NCBI GenBank assembly: GCA_951230915.1
Contig: OX579634.1
Location: 11,310,725 to 11,374,724 of the forward strand
From: Antitrichia curtipendula
Lineage: Eukaryota > Streptophyta > Bryopsida > Hypnales > Leucodontaceae
Direction of reading: 5' to 3'
Length of the DNA stretch: 64,000 bases
How positions within the stretch are numbered: the first letter of the stretch is position 1; every line of letters starts with the position of its first letter. The notes beneath the pieces are model-generated. The model was not told the DNA's origin. It was given only the letters and a program-made list of their open reading frames with translations, and did no database searches. Below are positions 12,621-23,879 of the stretch, in pieces. A program made the translations under genes and the position numbers.

Positions 12621-13130
12621 GCCCTTCCTCCTTGCCTATTATTGTCTTTTAGCTCATACTTGTTATTGTTTCTTAGTTGTTGTCTTTTGTTGCATCTTAA
12701 CTCTTCTTTATTGTTGCTTCTTGGTTCTAATCATGCTTCTTGTTTCTTGTTATTGCATCTAAACTCATTCTTTCTCTATCATTTTAACTCTTATCTTCTT
12801 CTTAGTTTTTTTTTTTGTTTCTTCTTGTTGTTTTTTAATTCTTACTTCTTGTTTCTTTTTGTTGGATCTTAACTCTTGTTTCTTGTTGTGTCTTAGTTGT
12901 TGCTTCTTGTTTCTTGTTGTATCTTAGTTGTTGTTTCTTGTTTCTTGTTGTGTCCTAGTTGTTGTTTCTTGTTTCTTGTTGCATCCTAGTTGTTGCTTCT
13001 TGTTTCTTATTGTGTCTTAGTTGTTGCTTCTTGTTTCTTGTTGCATCTTAACTCTTGCTTATTGTTATCTCTTAGTACTTGTCTATTTTTTCTTCTTGTT
13101 TTCTTCATCATCATTCTTATTTTTCCTACC
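12621..13130 (+). repeat. 31-bp pyrimidine-rich tandem array
   Basis: Units such as TCTTAGTTGTTGCTTCTTG followed by TTTCTTGTTG recur with a 31-bp period (TC(T/C)TAGTTG at about 12891, 12922, 12953, 12984 and 13015) and degenerate copies to the left. The strand is nearly free of A. Open frames here encode only Leu, Ser, Cys and Phe and are not genes. It lies inside the CACTA element. Confidence 0.85.
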
Positions 13131-13499
13131 CTAAACTTGAGCTACATATTTTGTGTTGTTGTAAGCCTTTGAAGGTTGAGCTTTGTTTTTCATTCACTAA
13201 AAATTAACCTCCCATTTTTTTAATTGTTTATGCAGGCACCAAAAGTTGAAACAAAGTTATTGGAGGCTACTTGCAACCCAATAGAGCCATTTTCACATTA
13301 TTGTAAGGAATATAGGCCTTTTTGAATTTTGTGAATGATTCATTGTAGTATATATGTTTTGTATTGGTGATTAGTAAATGTTAATGATGAGAGTTGCTTT
13401 CCTTCTTACATTCTTTCTGTCCAATATGATTATCTCTTGTATATCTTTAAAATCATACGTATTCATTTTTAACTACATGGAGTCTTTCCCAATATATGA

Positions 13500-13910
13500 C
13501 TTTGTATTTTCGAAAATATAACTGCAATTAGTCATAAACTACCAATGACATCCACATGAAGTACCACATCAACCAAAATATGACTCATAAGAGTCATATT
13601 TCACATTAATAAAATATGACTCACAAGAGTCATATTCCACATCATTTAAAAATATGACTAACAAGAATCATATTCCACATCTACAAAAAAATATGACTGT
13701 ACAAAGTCATATGCCACATTAGCCAAAATATGACTTACTGCAATCATATGCCACATTAGCCAAAATATGACTTACCGCAATCATATGCCACATTAGCCAA
13801 AATATGACTGACTGCAGTCATATGCCACATTAGCCAAAATATGACTCACCGCAATCATATGCCACATGAGCCAAAATATGACTGACCGCAGTCATATTAC
13901 ACGTCATCCA
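13500..13910 (+). repeat. 37-bp tandem array of palindromic TATGACTG units
   Basis: GCCACAT recurs every 37 bp (about 13713, 13750, 13787, 13824 and 13861) with more degenerate copies to the left. Each unit carries ATATGACTG and CAGTCATAT around a 4-bp spacer, so every unit is itself an inverted repeat. The same words crowd both CACTA termini, which suggests amplification of transposase-binding sites. That functional reading is inference. Confidence 0.88.
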
Positions 13911-14350
13911 AAAAATTTGACTACGTGGAGTCACATGCCATGTAGGATTTATTTTTGTTTGCCTGGGCAACTCAATAAAAAGTCAAGCCCTCAAAGATAG
14001 TCAAAATATATGCCTTGTTGGCAAAATACGGCTAATTATGGATAATTATACCCCTCAAAAAATATGACTGCCAATATGACTGATGTCTGAAGCGACTCGT
14101 CGGTAATGACTCATGTCAGTCATATTGCAGTCATCTACAGTAATTTCTGCGGCCAGTCATATTTTTTGATTTTACGACTCATTGCAGTCGTATTTTGCAG
14201 TCATAAAACACTGGTTTTGTTGTAGTGATTGGCCTTCAAATACCAAATAGGTTGTCAGCATGATTTGGATCAAAGTTTACATTACACGTAGAAAAAGACA
14301 AAAATTCATCACCAGAAATGTGCAACCAAAAAAATAGGACTCACACACAC

Positions 14351-14508
14351 CTTTAGGAAGTTGAATGCCAGCTCCGCCTGGAAACCATCCCCCATCTCCC
14401 ATCCCCCATCTGCATCAGGGCGTGGTTGAGCTTTTTGTGAAGAATCTTGATCCAAATGATGTTCCCATAGCTCATTAATAGGTTGAACAACTTGTCCACT
14501 TCAATTTT
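14351..14508 (-). pseudogene. broken exon of a polypyrimidine-tract-binding protein (PTB3/hnRNP L-type RRM)
   Basis: The minus strand reads an acceptor (TGCAG) at 14509-14511, then DKLFNLLMSYGNI, WIKILHKKLNHALMQMGDG, and, after a frame change, FQAELAFNFLK and a GTGTGT donor just below 14351. This matches the third RRM of plant PTB3-type splicing regulators, whose usual text is DKLFNLFSLYGN...NKPDHALVQMGDGFQAEL. A 14-bp tandem duplication (14385-14398 and 14399-14412) breaks the frame exactly after MQMGDG. Conserved Pro and Val positions are also altered. Neighbouring exons were not found, and a CACTA element lies in what would be the next intron. A fragmentary pseudogene is most likely. Confidence 0.75.
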
Positions 14509-14511
14509 CTG

Positions 14512-17029
14512 CACATATCATCCAAAGTCTCAATTACCGGGTACTTCACCCCAAAACACCCAAAAAAATCCAACTCTCGACTGAAAAAAAATCATGGTAA
14601 CAACAACCAACCCATATCGATTAGTTCAAACCCTCTCCAGTAATCACCCCGGAAAAGCGACACCACCAAATGCCACAACAATCACAGATGCCCCACCCAT
14701 CGGAACCTATACAAAAGCAACCAATACATGCTACTCAGAGATAGATAGTAACACGACCTTCACCAACAACTCCCCAAACAAATGCGCGGACTCATCACAA
14801 AACGCTCACAAAACAAGACCTTGTAAGAGTTCATGCCAAGTGGGAGATGGCCTTTGAATTGCTGAAAACCTCCTGCTCCAGAAAATCAAAATCAAAACCA
14901 AGGTATAACAAGAAAACAAAAACAAACCCAGTTGGAACAACTAAAATCACACACAATACAAAAAGCTACCATAATGGCATTATGTGCCGGCTATACTTGC
15001 ATATTGGAAGGGTTGACTATTGTACGCAAAGTAAGTACTCCTCAACTATATACATCTTTTAAGAATCAAAATCCTAAATATGTTATCAATGCTTAAAATG
15101 ACAAATAGAATTTGAGATTCTGAAACATTTGTAAAAGGAGACGCCTTCAAGCAAGCAAGGTTCAATACATAACTAACCTTTTCAATATTTTCATTATAGC
15201 TTTTACAAGTCTTCCCCTTGCACCTCGCAATGTCTCTTTCCTCCTTCTCCTTCGTCTTGTCTTACTTCTCCATTAATTCACCACATGTTCTCTATGATAA
15301 TCTGTTGGAATCTCATTTGTGTTATGCCACCCTAAAAATCAAACAGAATTGTCATCTTCATGCATTCAACTACCACACTCATAACCGTGCACGATCACAT
15401 ACTTCAATACATCTACTCATTCATAGACAAAACATTGTTACACACCTTGAATACTAGTGTGCACACTCTTTGCTTCACGCTCCAGTACCAAATATCACTA
15501 TCACCGTTGCAAGAGCATACAAGATCCTCAGTGTTCGGATAGAAATCTAACGACATCACAGATATTTGATACCCAATAAAAGTTCGCTATGAATAATTTG
15601 GTTGCACAAAAAAGTCACCCCCCCCATAAGTCATCCTACTTCGTCGTGCTCCCGACTAATACTGCCCATGGACAGCTGCCAAAACAACCCATATACAAGT
15701 CATCCATACTGGATAGAACAAACAAGACCTTTAAGGATAACAACAGAACTCCAAATCAAAACCACTATCCATTACGAAACCTAGGACCACTGCCTAAACC
15801 ACAAAACTGACCACTCACATTATCAACGTTCCACACTTAGACTGTTATATTGAATGATGATGTTGCAAGCCGCATCGAATTTGCGATCAACAGTAGAAGA
15901 AAGATAAATGCAAGATACTAAAGCTTAGAGAGTGGCAATGCTCACTTGGTCTGTTCCCCTTGTAGAGTTCCTGCGTAGGATTTCTTCACCTTGAAGCTGC
16001 TTCAACAAAGTATTTTATTACTATTAAATTCAAAAAGACCACAAAAGTATCATTGACTATGACTTGCAAAGAGAACTAAGTGTAGTGAGTTAGCTCAAAC
16101 CATCTCTGAGACAAACCTTAGCATTGTAGCTGGCCCTTGAAGATTATCTTTGGGACAAACCCTACACGTTGCAGCCACCTCTTGAAGAAAAAGATGAACT
16201 TCCGTAGCCAAATCCTTTTTGTTTTACTAGCCAGGGAATGCCTCAAGAGACCATCCAGCAGTAGTGACCAAAAATGCAATATTGTGCAGAGTTCTTGTGA
16301 CCGATAAACAATCTCCACTTCACATTATTGATTTCTTCTCTGTAATACAACCTTCTAGCTCTAAAAAAGGAATTTAAGCAATTCTTTACTAATCTCTCTT
16401 CCTGAAAACATCCACATCTTTTGTAGTACTGCTAACTGTCTATGTTGTTTTTTGAAGCATTTAACCCACCCTAGACTATGCACACCATCTTTGATAGGGT
16501 TCAACCTTTCTTGTATAAGAATTCCTATGTTTTCTCTCAATTACCCTATTGTTGAAGGGAAGTCCAAATTCTACATTTTCAGCAAGTATTCAACTAGTCC
16601 TGGATGTCTTTTGTTATATTATGTGCCAAGGTTTAATTGTGATAAGACAAAATATTCCCTATACTTTGTAAAACCGATAGCTTCTACATTATATGTGCAC
16701 GTTGTCCTAATGTTAAATAGCTTAGGAGATGTCAATTTACTGAATGCTTCTACTTTTGACAACCATACATTCAACAACTAATAGATATTTAGTTGGCCGT
16801 AAAAAAATGTTTGCAGGCATATCTTCTTGTGTTTTATTCATAGCGGAAGTTGAGGAGGTGAGTTAATTTGAGCATTGAAATGTTTGGGGTTTTCTAGGAA
16901 TGGTTTTAGAGTTTGTGGTGTATATTGCAATTGTACTCATATGCACTAGTTAAAATAGTCTAATTTTCACTTGGGTAAATCAACAACATCCACCAAGATT
17001 TGATTGTTTGGATCATCCTAATTGAGATC
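14512..17029. other. intergenic, no gene recognised
   Basis: Somewhat less AT-rich than the preceding DNA. Open frames at 14594-14857 (+), 15218-15457 (+), 16118-16318 (-) and 16452-16781 (+) have no recognised motif, no consistent splice sites and no frame conservation I can judge. They may be remnants of decayed genes or transposons. Confidence 0.5.
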
Positions 17030-18255
17030 ACATCCTTTAGATTAGTTCACAATAATTAGATCACATTCATCCACTAATTGAATAAATATGAACAACAAGA
17101 TCACCGGTAAAGAAAATTCAAAATTGCTTCTTTTAAAGTTATCCAAGTTCAACATCTGTAAAGTGCTACATAAAATAGAAGGCTCAAAAAGCATCCATCT
17201 AAGGGAAAATAACCCTCTGTGGAGAAATCTATCCATAGAAATATTTATTACATTACTTTGGTAGGAAGAGAAATGAAGAACACATCAATGACAATTTTAA
17301 TCAAAAAGTTATGACTGTATATAGAAACAATTTTTCAAAGTGGAAGGGATGTAGGTTGCTATATATGCTCATAGGCTCCAACGGTTATCAATGAAAACAT
17401 GGTTTTCAATTGATCAAGTGAGTCCAAAAAGTAATAAATGTGATGCTTAAGAATTAAGATGTTCTTGTGAGTCCTTAATGAGTACACTTGATGTCAAAAA
17501 TGATGCCATGGACATGTCTTCACTCCCCACTAAAAAGATTGATGAGTCATTACCTCAATTTACTTCAATAAGAATTTACTACACATCATTAACTACACTT
17601 TAGAATTAATTTAAGCTTAAGGTAGTTAAGAATTCATTTATGAGTGAAGAGCACACATTCTAGTCACCTCTTTCACCTGATGAGTATTCTAAAACCATGC
17701 ATATAGGACCACAATTTATCACCATAGAGAGTTTTTTCCACATGAATAACCCTCTGCACAGTTTGTGGCACTTATGTAGTGGGAGTTCTTAATGCCTAAA
17801 TGATTTTTGAGCCTTCTCCTATACCGTAATAGAAATCCAACAACTAAGTTTCGGGTTTGACATGGGAGCTCAATAAAAAGAAAACGATAGGATGTTGTCG
17901 ACTACATTAGAAAATGTTTACAGTAAATTGAGATGACATCCTTTAGATTAGTAAACTTTCATAATAATCAGACCACATTCATCCATTAATTCAATTAACT
18001 TGAATAGTAGGTATACTAGTAAAGAGACCTCAACATTCCCACTTTCAAAGTTGGCAAAGTTCAATTTTGACAAAAGGTCTACACAACAGAAATCCAACAA
18101 TCAGAGGGTTACAATTATCCCCTAATTGAATTTACTTGACTAGCAGCGGAATACCAGTAGAGAGAACTCAACATTCCTTCTTTCACAGCAATGACAGTTC
18201 AATATCTACAAATGGGCTACAATACAATGCAAATCCAACAATCTTAGGATAACAA
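17030..18255 (+). repeat. three diverged copies of a ~140-200 bp direct repeat
   Basis: Three blocks share the same word order: CATCCTTTAGATTAGT, ACCACATTCATCCA, TTCAATT, GTAAAGAGA, CAACATTCC, CTTTCAAAG, AAGTTCAA, CTACA and AATCCAACAATC. They lie at about 17030-17230, 17930-18115 and 18120-18255; the third lacks the left part. The last copy abuts the telomere-like tract at the 3' end of the dioxygenase gene. Confidence 0.7.
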
Positions 18256-18258
18256 TCC

Positions 18259-18318
18259 TAGGCTTTTAGGGTTAGGGTTAGGGCTTAGGATTTAGGGGTT
18301 TTAGGGTTTAGGGTTTGG
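18259..18318 (+). repeat. interstitial telomere-like tract
   Basis: The plus strand carries degenerate TTTAGGG and TTAGGG units in a row. The tract spans the stop codon and the last dozen codons of the dioxygenase gene, which is read from the other strand as CCCTAAA-type units. Confidence 0.85.
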
Positions 18319-20480
18319 CATGGTAGCTGTTGCTCAAAGAAAGGGAGAACGCTCGGAACCTTTCGTCCATGCTCTTTGGCGGTGTCCATGAACTCCGCCC
18401 ACGTGAATGGTCGATACACCGCAGGCCGCTGCGAGTCCAGGAGGTCCGGGACTGCCTGCAGCAGCGTCGGACTGTCCCCCGGCGTGAGGAAGTAGGCGAT
18501 GGACAAGCGGGCTTCTGTGGTGGGCGCTATGGCCCGGTGTTGGATGCTCCTGTACTGGCCGTTGCTCAGCACCTGTGTTTTGGGGGTTTCAATCAACGCC
18601 ACCACTTTCATGTCATTCGCAATCCCACTTTCTCAAATCTCCACAACGGGGAATCATTCAGACTGTCTCTGGTTTCATTATTTATTCTTTGAAGGTGACT
18701 GGTTTCTATAATGAAGAAAAAGAAAAGGCTCACACGGGTCCCGCATGAACAGTCAGATACTTTCTTCTGTTTTCGTATTCTTTGAATGTGGCTGACAAAA
18801 TACGAGATATGAGACTCACTCGGATTCCATACTAGCATTCCGATACTTTTTCTGTTTTCTTCTTCTTTGACAGCGGTTGGCTTCTGTTAGGAAGAAAAAA
18901 ACAGGGTACAAGGCTAGCTCGCATCTCTCATTAACATTCGGATACTTTCGTTATCACTCAACTCTGTTTCGTGAGCAATCAAAATATCCTCGTTAAGATT
19001 TACGTGCTAAGTAATTGGAATCTGGAGCCTGGTCTTGGAAACCAATGCATCCTTTGCAGCTCAACATATATTGGTCATCAAGACCAGACTCGTCATTAAT
19101 ATTACTTAGTAAATTGTAGCAAGTATTTAGGGGTGTGTGTGCTAGAGTTCCAGATTCGTGCTCCGAGAATGGAGGCAACTTGGGAAACACTTGAAATCTC
19201 TACGAGGGTCCTTATACTTTGAGACGAAATTTCATTATTTCGTCCCATTTTAGCCCCTCCATACTTGAGCTCTATTTTCCCATTCCAGAAATTAGACATA
19301 GCTTACGATTGTATTTGAGAATCGTTTCTCCACGCAGAAGTGAACGCTGGCTCTCAGAGCACCCCTATTGAACATGAGCAGAGCAACGTACCTGCATGAT
19401 ATCAGCCACATTGATGCAGAAGGAATCGGTTTGAGGGAGAATAGGCATCCATCGCCCATCCTTGAGCACTTCCAGTCCACTAACATCCTGTTGGTGCAGA
19501 ACCGTCAACAGATGTCCGTCGACATGCGGAATGAGCCCCAGCACTTGCTCTGCCTCTTTCGATTTGTGGTAGTAGTTTGCACGCATCACGCCTTGCGATT
19601 CCTTCTTGTGCACCTCAAAGTGTCTCGCATCCAGTCGCAGACCCTGGATCATGATGTCCAGAATCTCCATCGCCAGCGTTCGAAACGCCAAGGTGGCTTC
19701 TTCGTAAACCGCTCTGCCATCATACACCAGAAAACAGTCACACTCGTCGTCGTTGCTTGAAATTACGAAGCTGGCGCTTTGGAGATTCGATTCCAAATTC
19801 TAAAACAAAACCCTCCTTCACTACAGCCTAAAGATTTAGGGTTTCAGGGTTTGACGCAAGCGTATTAGCACCGCTAATACGCGAGAGTGACTTACACGAA
19901 TTCTTCGCTGGCGTTGGGGAACAACTGCTGGGCGTAATCGAGAAGTTGCTGATGATCCTTCACTTGAAAAACCTCCATTGGTCCATGTTTCGGTCGGAAA
20001 TCGTAACCCCATTGCGACCCCTCTGAGTGCCTCCTGGACACCGTGTCTTTTTCCTCTGGAGGGAGAGCAAACACATCCAACGATTGCTTGCGGAGCTTTT
20101 GGACAAGCTCCATTGACACTCCATGGTTGACAACCTGACAATTGATAATTGGAATAAAAATTTGCAGGAGGACGGTCTGCTAACGAATCACAGGAAAGAG
20201 AAAGCAGGCGAGGATTCTAAACCTGGAAGAAACCCCAGTCGCGGCAAGCGGCGGCAATTCGCTGGCTCCAGCGAGAATCACCTGCTCGGAGCTGCGCTAG
20301 ATCCACAACGGGGACCTCATCAACGAGTAAAGTTGTTTCTGGAGATCCCATATGCTCCACAGCTGCTGCCCGTGAGCTCCGAAGATTCCCCGCATGCCGG
20401 AGTTGGAGTGGCGGCACTACGTGCAGTGGAATTCCTTGTAAAGTTCCCATCGATGATAATGAGGAGATCACACCCATCAC
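18285..20480 (-). CDS. 2-oxoglutarate/Fe(II)-dependent dioxygenase (DOXC class)
   Basis: Four exons on the minus strand, 20480-20223, 20134-19896, 19713-19392 and 18572-18285, give 368 residues, normal for plant 2-oxoglutarate dioxygenases. The N-terminal DIOX_N domain crosses the first junction as the classic FFQVVNHG. The iron ligands are H229 and D231 (PHVDG) and H285 (SIQHRA); R295 and S297 (RLS) bind 2-oxoglutarate. NYY at 212-214 is also typical. For intron 2, joining GTAAGT to GGCAG at 19714 restores the family text EEFVAVYEEATLAFR; a longer alternative exon 3 from 19799 would add about 30 odd residues. Such enzymes hydroxylate hormones or secondary metabolites (gibberellin oxidase, DAO and related groups); the substrate cannot be told. 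The last residues are encoded by a telomere-like repeat. Confidence 0.92.
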
Positions 20481-20563
20481 CTCCGAATTTTGTTACAGCT
20501 TGTTCCGATTTCGAGTCGATCGACAGAAATGCTCAACGATGCGTGACTGTATGGAGTGATCTA

Positions 20564-20571
20564 CCACGTGG
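20564..20571. promoter_or_regulatory. G-box (CCACGTGG) upstream of the dioxygenase gene
   Basis: A perfect palindromic G-box lies about 85 bp upstream of the dioxygenase start codon at 20480. G-boxes are bound by bZIP and bHLH factors in light and stress responses. Position and perfect match support a regulatory role, but occupancy is inferred. Confidence 0.4.
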
Positions 20572-21374
20572 GCACGCAATTTGCGTAAAGATACAACCAG
20601 GAACTGATGCTAATCTACATCGCCGCTTAGTATTTGCAAGAAAAAACGGGTGCCTCATGTTCAATGGATAGAAAAGATGTTTGAAGTAATAAGAACGAAG
20701 CAAGCAACTTGGCAGCAACTTCTTGACTAGGGTTACTGATCCAACACAGATTCCGTGGGCAAATCTTTCTCAAGTTCAACTGCTCAACACATCCCTTGCA
20801 ATGCAAATTCGCCAGAGTAACATTTACATTCAGATATTACATTCAGATATTACATTCAGATACACGCACAACAAGCAACAAATCTATGAGGTCGTCTAAC
20901 AATCAATCAAGAGGTGAACAGAAATTGCAACGAAAATCATGATGGAGTAGGGAACTGGTACATCAATCTGCTCATTGAACAATAATTTCCTCCGAACCAC
21001 AACATCTCTTCGGAACACACGTGATGCCCAAGTACTAATTCTCGGGCATTCTTTATCTCCGTCTTCGCAGGTATCGAGATACGTAAAGAACTGAATGAGG
21101 GGGTCTACTTATGAGAATGAGATTGAGCAAAATTTGAGAGACTACGCTCGAGGCCTCGGAGACAACAATCACAACCCCCTTGCTCCGATTCTTTCGAGCA
21201 CTGGCAAAATTAATCAACGAGTCTGACCTAAAGATCTTCCAGAGCTGATCCACAGTATGCTGGAAAAGTCGTCCAAGATCCACTGTGCTAACCCGTTCAT
21301 GTCCAATACAAGAAGGAAGCTTAAAGTCATGACGAAAAGAAGCTTCAGCCTGCACAAGTCTGCTTGCTCGTGAT
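20572..21374. other. spacer between dioxygenase promoter and isomerase 3' end
   Basis: Holds the upstream region of the dioxygenase gene and probably the 3' untranslated region of the isomerase gene. ACATTCAGATATT is repeated in tandem at about 20828-20860. No further gene seen. Confidence 0.5.
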
Positions 21375-23879
21375 TCAAGCCGACACTCCCTCTGAGCTCT
21401 TCAAACTCTCCACGAACTCCGAAAACTCCACAACCGAAGTCTCGTCGCCGTCCTTTGTGCCGACCAACACCTTGTGCGCCACCTTGATGAACAGCCCGTT
21501 TTCAATCACGCCAGGAATCATGTTGATCTTGTTCTCCAGGTCGGCGGGGTCCTTCACACCTTCTGGGAATCTCACGTCCACCACCATGTTGCCCTGCCAC
21601 ACACCACATTCCATCCATCATGTCCTGCTCCTCAACCAGAGTGAATACTTACACTAATAAGGTAGTGTGCTCTAAAAGCGCCCATCCTCTTGAAACCGCC
21701 CCTATTTTTAGGTGAAAAATGGAGATGGGGTGATCCTTAAATGGACCAGTTTAGCAATTGAATGCATGGAGGAAAAATTGTTTTTCTATTGCAAGAGCCA
21801 ATCATTGTCTTTGATTTCTGCACATCTCTTTACAAGTTGCAAGTGGACAGATTTTGGAAGACCTATGGTCACAAATAGGTGCCTATGCCCTGAATCTTTG
21901 AAAATTCATAAGTAATTCAAAAATGCTTGAAAAAATACAAAACCACTTGTGTTAGGTACCACATCTATTTTTCTTTCTCTGAAAAATGATCTAAAAATAT
22001 TTTTGTCCACGAAAGCCTGTGAAAAAGGCGGACCAGCCCTTAAATGGTCGCTTTAAGAGCATACTACCTTACAAACTGAGCTTGATGCAAGACTCTCACG
22101 AAATAGTCTGAAAAAATGCACAGAACTTATGATCGGGAAGCTCACCAGGTCCGTGATGACGGGGCCATCCTTTCGAAGAGCACTGCGAATCTCGGGCTGC
22201 CCACCCAAAGCAGCCAAAGCGCGCAGAACAGGAGCCAGGGCGAAAGGCAGCACCTCCACTGGCAGAGGAAATGTGAGACCCAGCGTCTTCACCACTTTGG
22301 ATTCGTCGATGAGGATGACGCATTCCTTGGCGATGGAGTCCACCACCTTCTCCATGGTGTGCGCCGCTCCTCCGCCCTTGATCAAGTTCATGCCCGAATC
22401 CACCTGCAATGACGACCCACCCGCTGTTAGCATGACAATACCACGCGGCTCAAGTTGACCAGAAATTTCGAATCACTAAACACTCCGGAGGCACAAGTTC
22501 AATATAGAATGATCCCTGACTGACCGAATGCAAACTCTGAGAGCGTCTACAAAGACGGCCATTTGCAATTCCGTGGCACGCCTTCAAGACTATCATACTC
22601 AGGCCAAAATTTTCTATTAACTTAAACCAAATCAGTACAAGCTCATATAATCCCCAAAGACCGGGGATTCATGGTGTTTAGTGACCACTTCGATTGATCA
22701 TATTGTGGAAAATGTAATTCGGAGAGGGCCAAATTTATATCACCGGAACCAGAGAAGAACAATGCGTGATTTGGTCCAAAAACAAAGAAAATTTGACAAA
22801 AGAAAGCTCCCATACGACCTATTCAAAACTGCCCCCAAATAACATGCGGTCTCCTCGAGGTACCGGAATTACTTTGTTCTTTGAGAATCTCCAATTTTTG
22901 CGCAGCAAGCTCTAAAGAAATGTGCAATTCCAAAGGTGAAGTAATACCGTAGAGGCGACAAAGGCATTGACAGAGCACCAAACAAAGCAGGCAATTCGGT
23001 ACTGTTCTAAATTCTAGGGTTTCACGACCATAGTAACCACAGCGAGGGCGATACGAAGAACGCGAGCATAGCTTATAGCAATATAAACTGTGGGTACGGG
23101 ATTATTTTTTGGTCTTTCAGAATCTCCAACTTTTCCACAACAAAGACTAAACAAACGTGCAATTCCAAAGGTGATGTAACAGAGGTGACAAAGGCACTGA
23201 CAAAGCAGACAATTCGGTACCGTTCGAGATGAGGCGCATTCTAGGGTTTGACGACAGTAGTAACCACAGAGTGGATGATGCGAACCACATGAGTTTCTGA
23301 TTCTAGCTAGAAAAACAGCGCACATTGCTACAAGGTAATTTCTGAAACCTAAATCCTAAGAAAGATAAAATTGCGAAAAAGACAAACCTCATCCGCTCCG
23401 TCGAACGCGAGATCGATGTGATTCACGTCATTCAAGTCCACAGTCTTGACGCCGAACTGGCGCGCGAGCACTTTGGACTGGTAGCTGGTGGCCACGCCCA
23501 CGATGTCCTTGAGCTTGTTGGCTTTGATCAAGAGGCCGAGCTCCTCAATCGCCATAGACGACGTGCTTCCGGTTCCCAACCCCACCACCATCCCCGACTT
23601 CACGAGCTCAATCGCCTTCTTCGCCACCGCTCGCTTCAACCCGTCCTGCGCCGCAGGGTCCTTGAGCGCCACCACATGTGAGGAAGCTCTTCGCCCAGAC
23701 GAAATTGGCGCAGCGGGAGCGAACACCACCTTCGCGTTCCCGAAGTGATTCGATCTCAGGGTGAAACGCAACTGGCTCGAAGATGGAGCTGCCAGAACAC
23801 TACTCTTGTTGCACTGGGCTACAGTTCTCCCTGCAGACGACACTGCTGCCTGCTGCAGCATTGCAGAAGAAGACGCCAT
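21375..23879 (-). CDS. RPI: ribose-5-phosphate isomerase A, plastid-targeted
   Basis: Three exons, 23879-23388, 22403-22146 and 21593-21375, all in phase 0, encode 322 residues. Residues 1 to about 70 are rich in Ser, Ala and Arg and poor in acidic residues, as in a chloroplast transit peptide. The enzyme interconverts ribose-5-phosphate and ribulose-5-phosphate in the Calvin cycle and pentose phosphate pathway. GLGTGST (100-106) is the phosphate-binding loop; FDGADE (159-164) carries the catalytic aspartates D160 and D163; KGGGAA (173-178) is followed by E182, matching the catalytic Glu of RpiA. The usual TREK or LREK around that Glu is TMEK here. Exon 1 ends exactly at GADE and exon 2 opens with VDSGMN. 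Intron 2 holds a small transposon and intron 1 a tandem duplication. No other member of the cycle is nearby. Confidence 0.95.
21660..22069. mobile_element. TA-flanked MITE (AGGTAG family) in isomerase intron 2
   Basis: Terminal inverted repeats begin AGGTAGTGTGCTC on the left and end GAGCATACTACCT on the right. The dinucleotide TA flanks both ends (21658-21659 and 22070-22071), as in Tc1/mariner or Stowaway-type elements. It is 410 bp with no coding capacity. Relatives lie at 53405-53735, 57993-58294 and 63411-63748. Confidence 0.8.
22880..23300. repeat. ~235-bp tandem duplication in isomerase intron 1
   Basis: Words GAATCTCCAA, GTGCAATTCCAAAGGTGA, CAATTCGGTAC, TTCTAGGGTTT and TAGTAACCACAG occur in the same order twice, offset by about 235 bp (for example GTGCAATTCC at about 22921 and 23156). 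The copies have diverged by many substitutions and small gaps. Both exons flanking the intron are intact. Confidence 0.8.

Larger units (their letters stand above)
12075..14227. mobile_element. complete non-autonomous CACTA (En/Spm-type) transposon
   Basis: The left end begins CACTACAAGAAAAC and the right end finishes GTTTTGTTGTAGTG. The first 30 bp and the complement of the last 30 bp match at 26 positions. A 3-bp target duplication ATT lies at 12072-12074 and 14228-14230, the size expected for CACTA elements. Subterminal TATGACTG and CAGTCATA words are repeated many times in both orientations, as expected for transposase-binding sites of this superfamily. The 2153-bp body encodes no transposase and consists mostly of three tandem arrays listed separately. 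It sits about 120 bp from a broken exon of a PTB-type gene. Confidence 0.93.

Noticed and set aside
12618..13172. Leu/Ser/Cys-rich frames that look like signal or membrane peptides
   Set aside because: They lie in the 31-bp pyrimidine array inside the CACTA element.
19365..19760. 130-residue plus-strand frame
   Set aside because: It is the antisense shadow of dioxygenase exon 3, which carries the HxD motif on the other strand.
20123..20671. 182-residue plus-strand frame
   Set aside because: Antisense to dioxygenase exons 1 and 2 and its promoter; no motif of its own.
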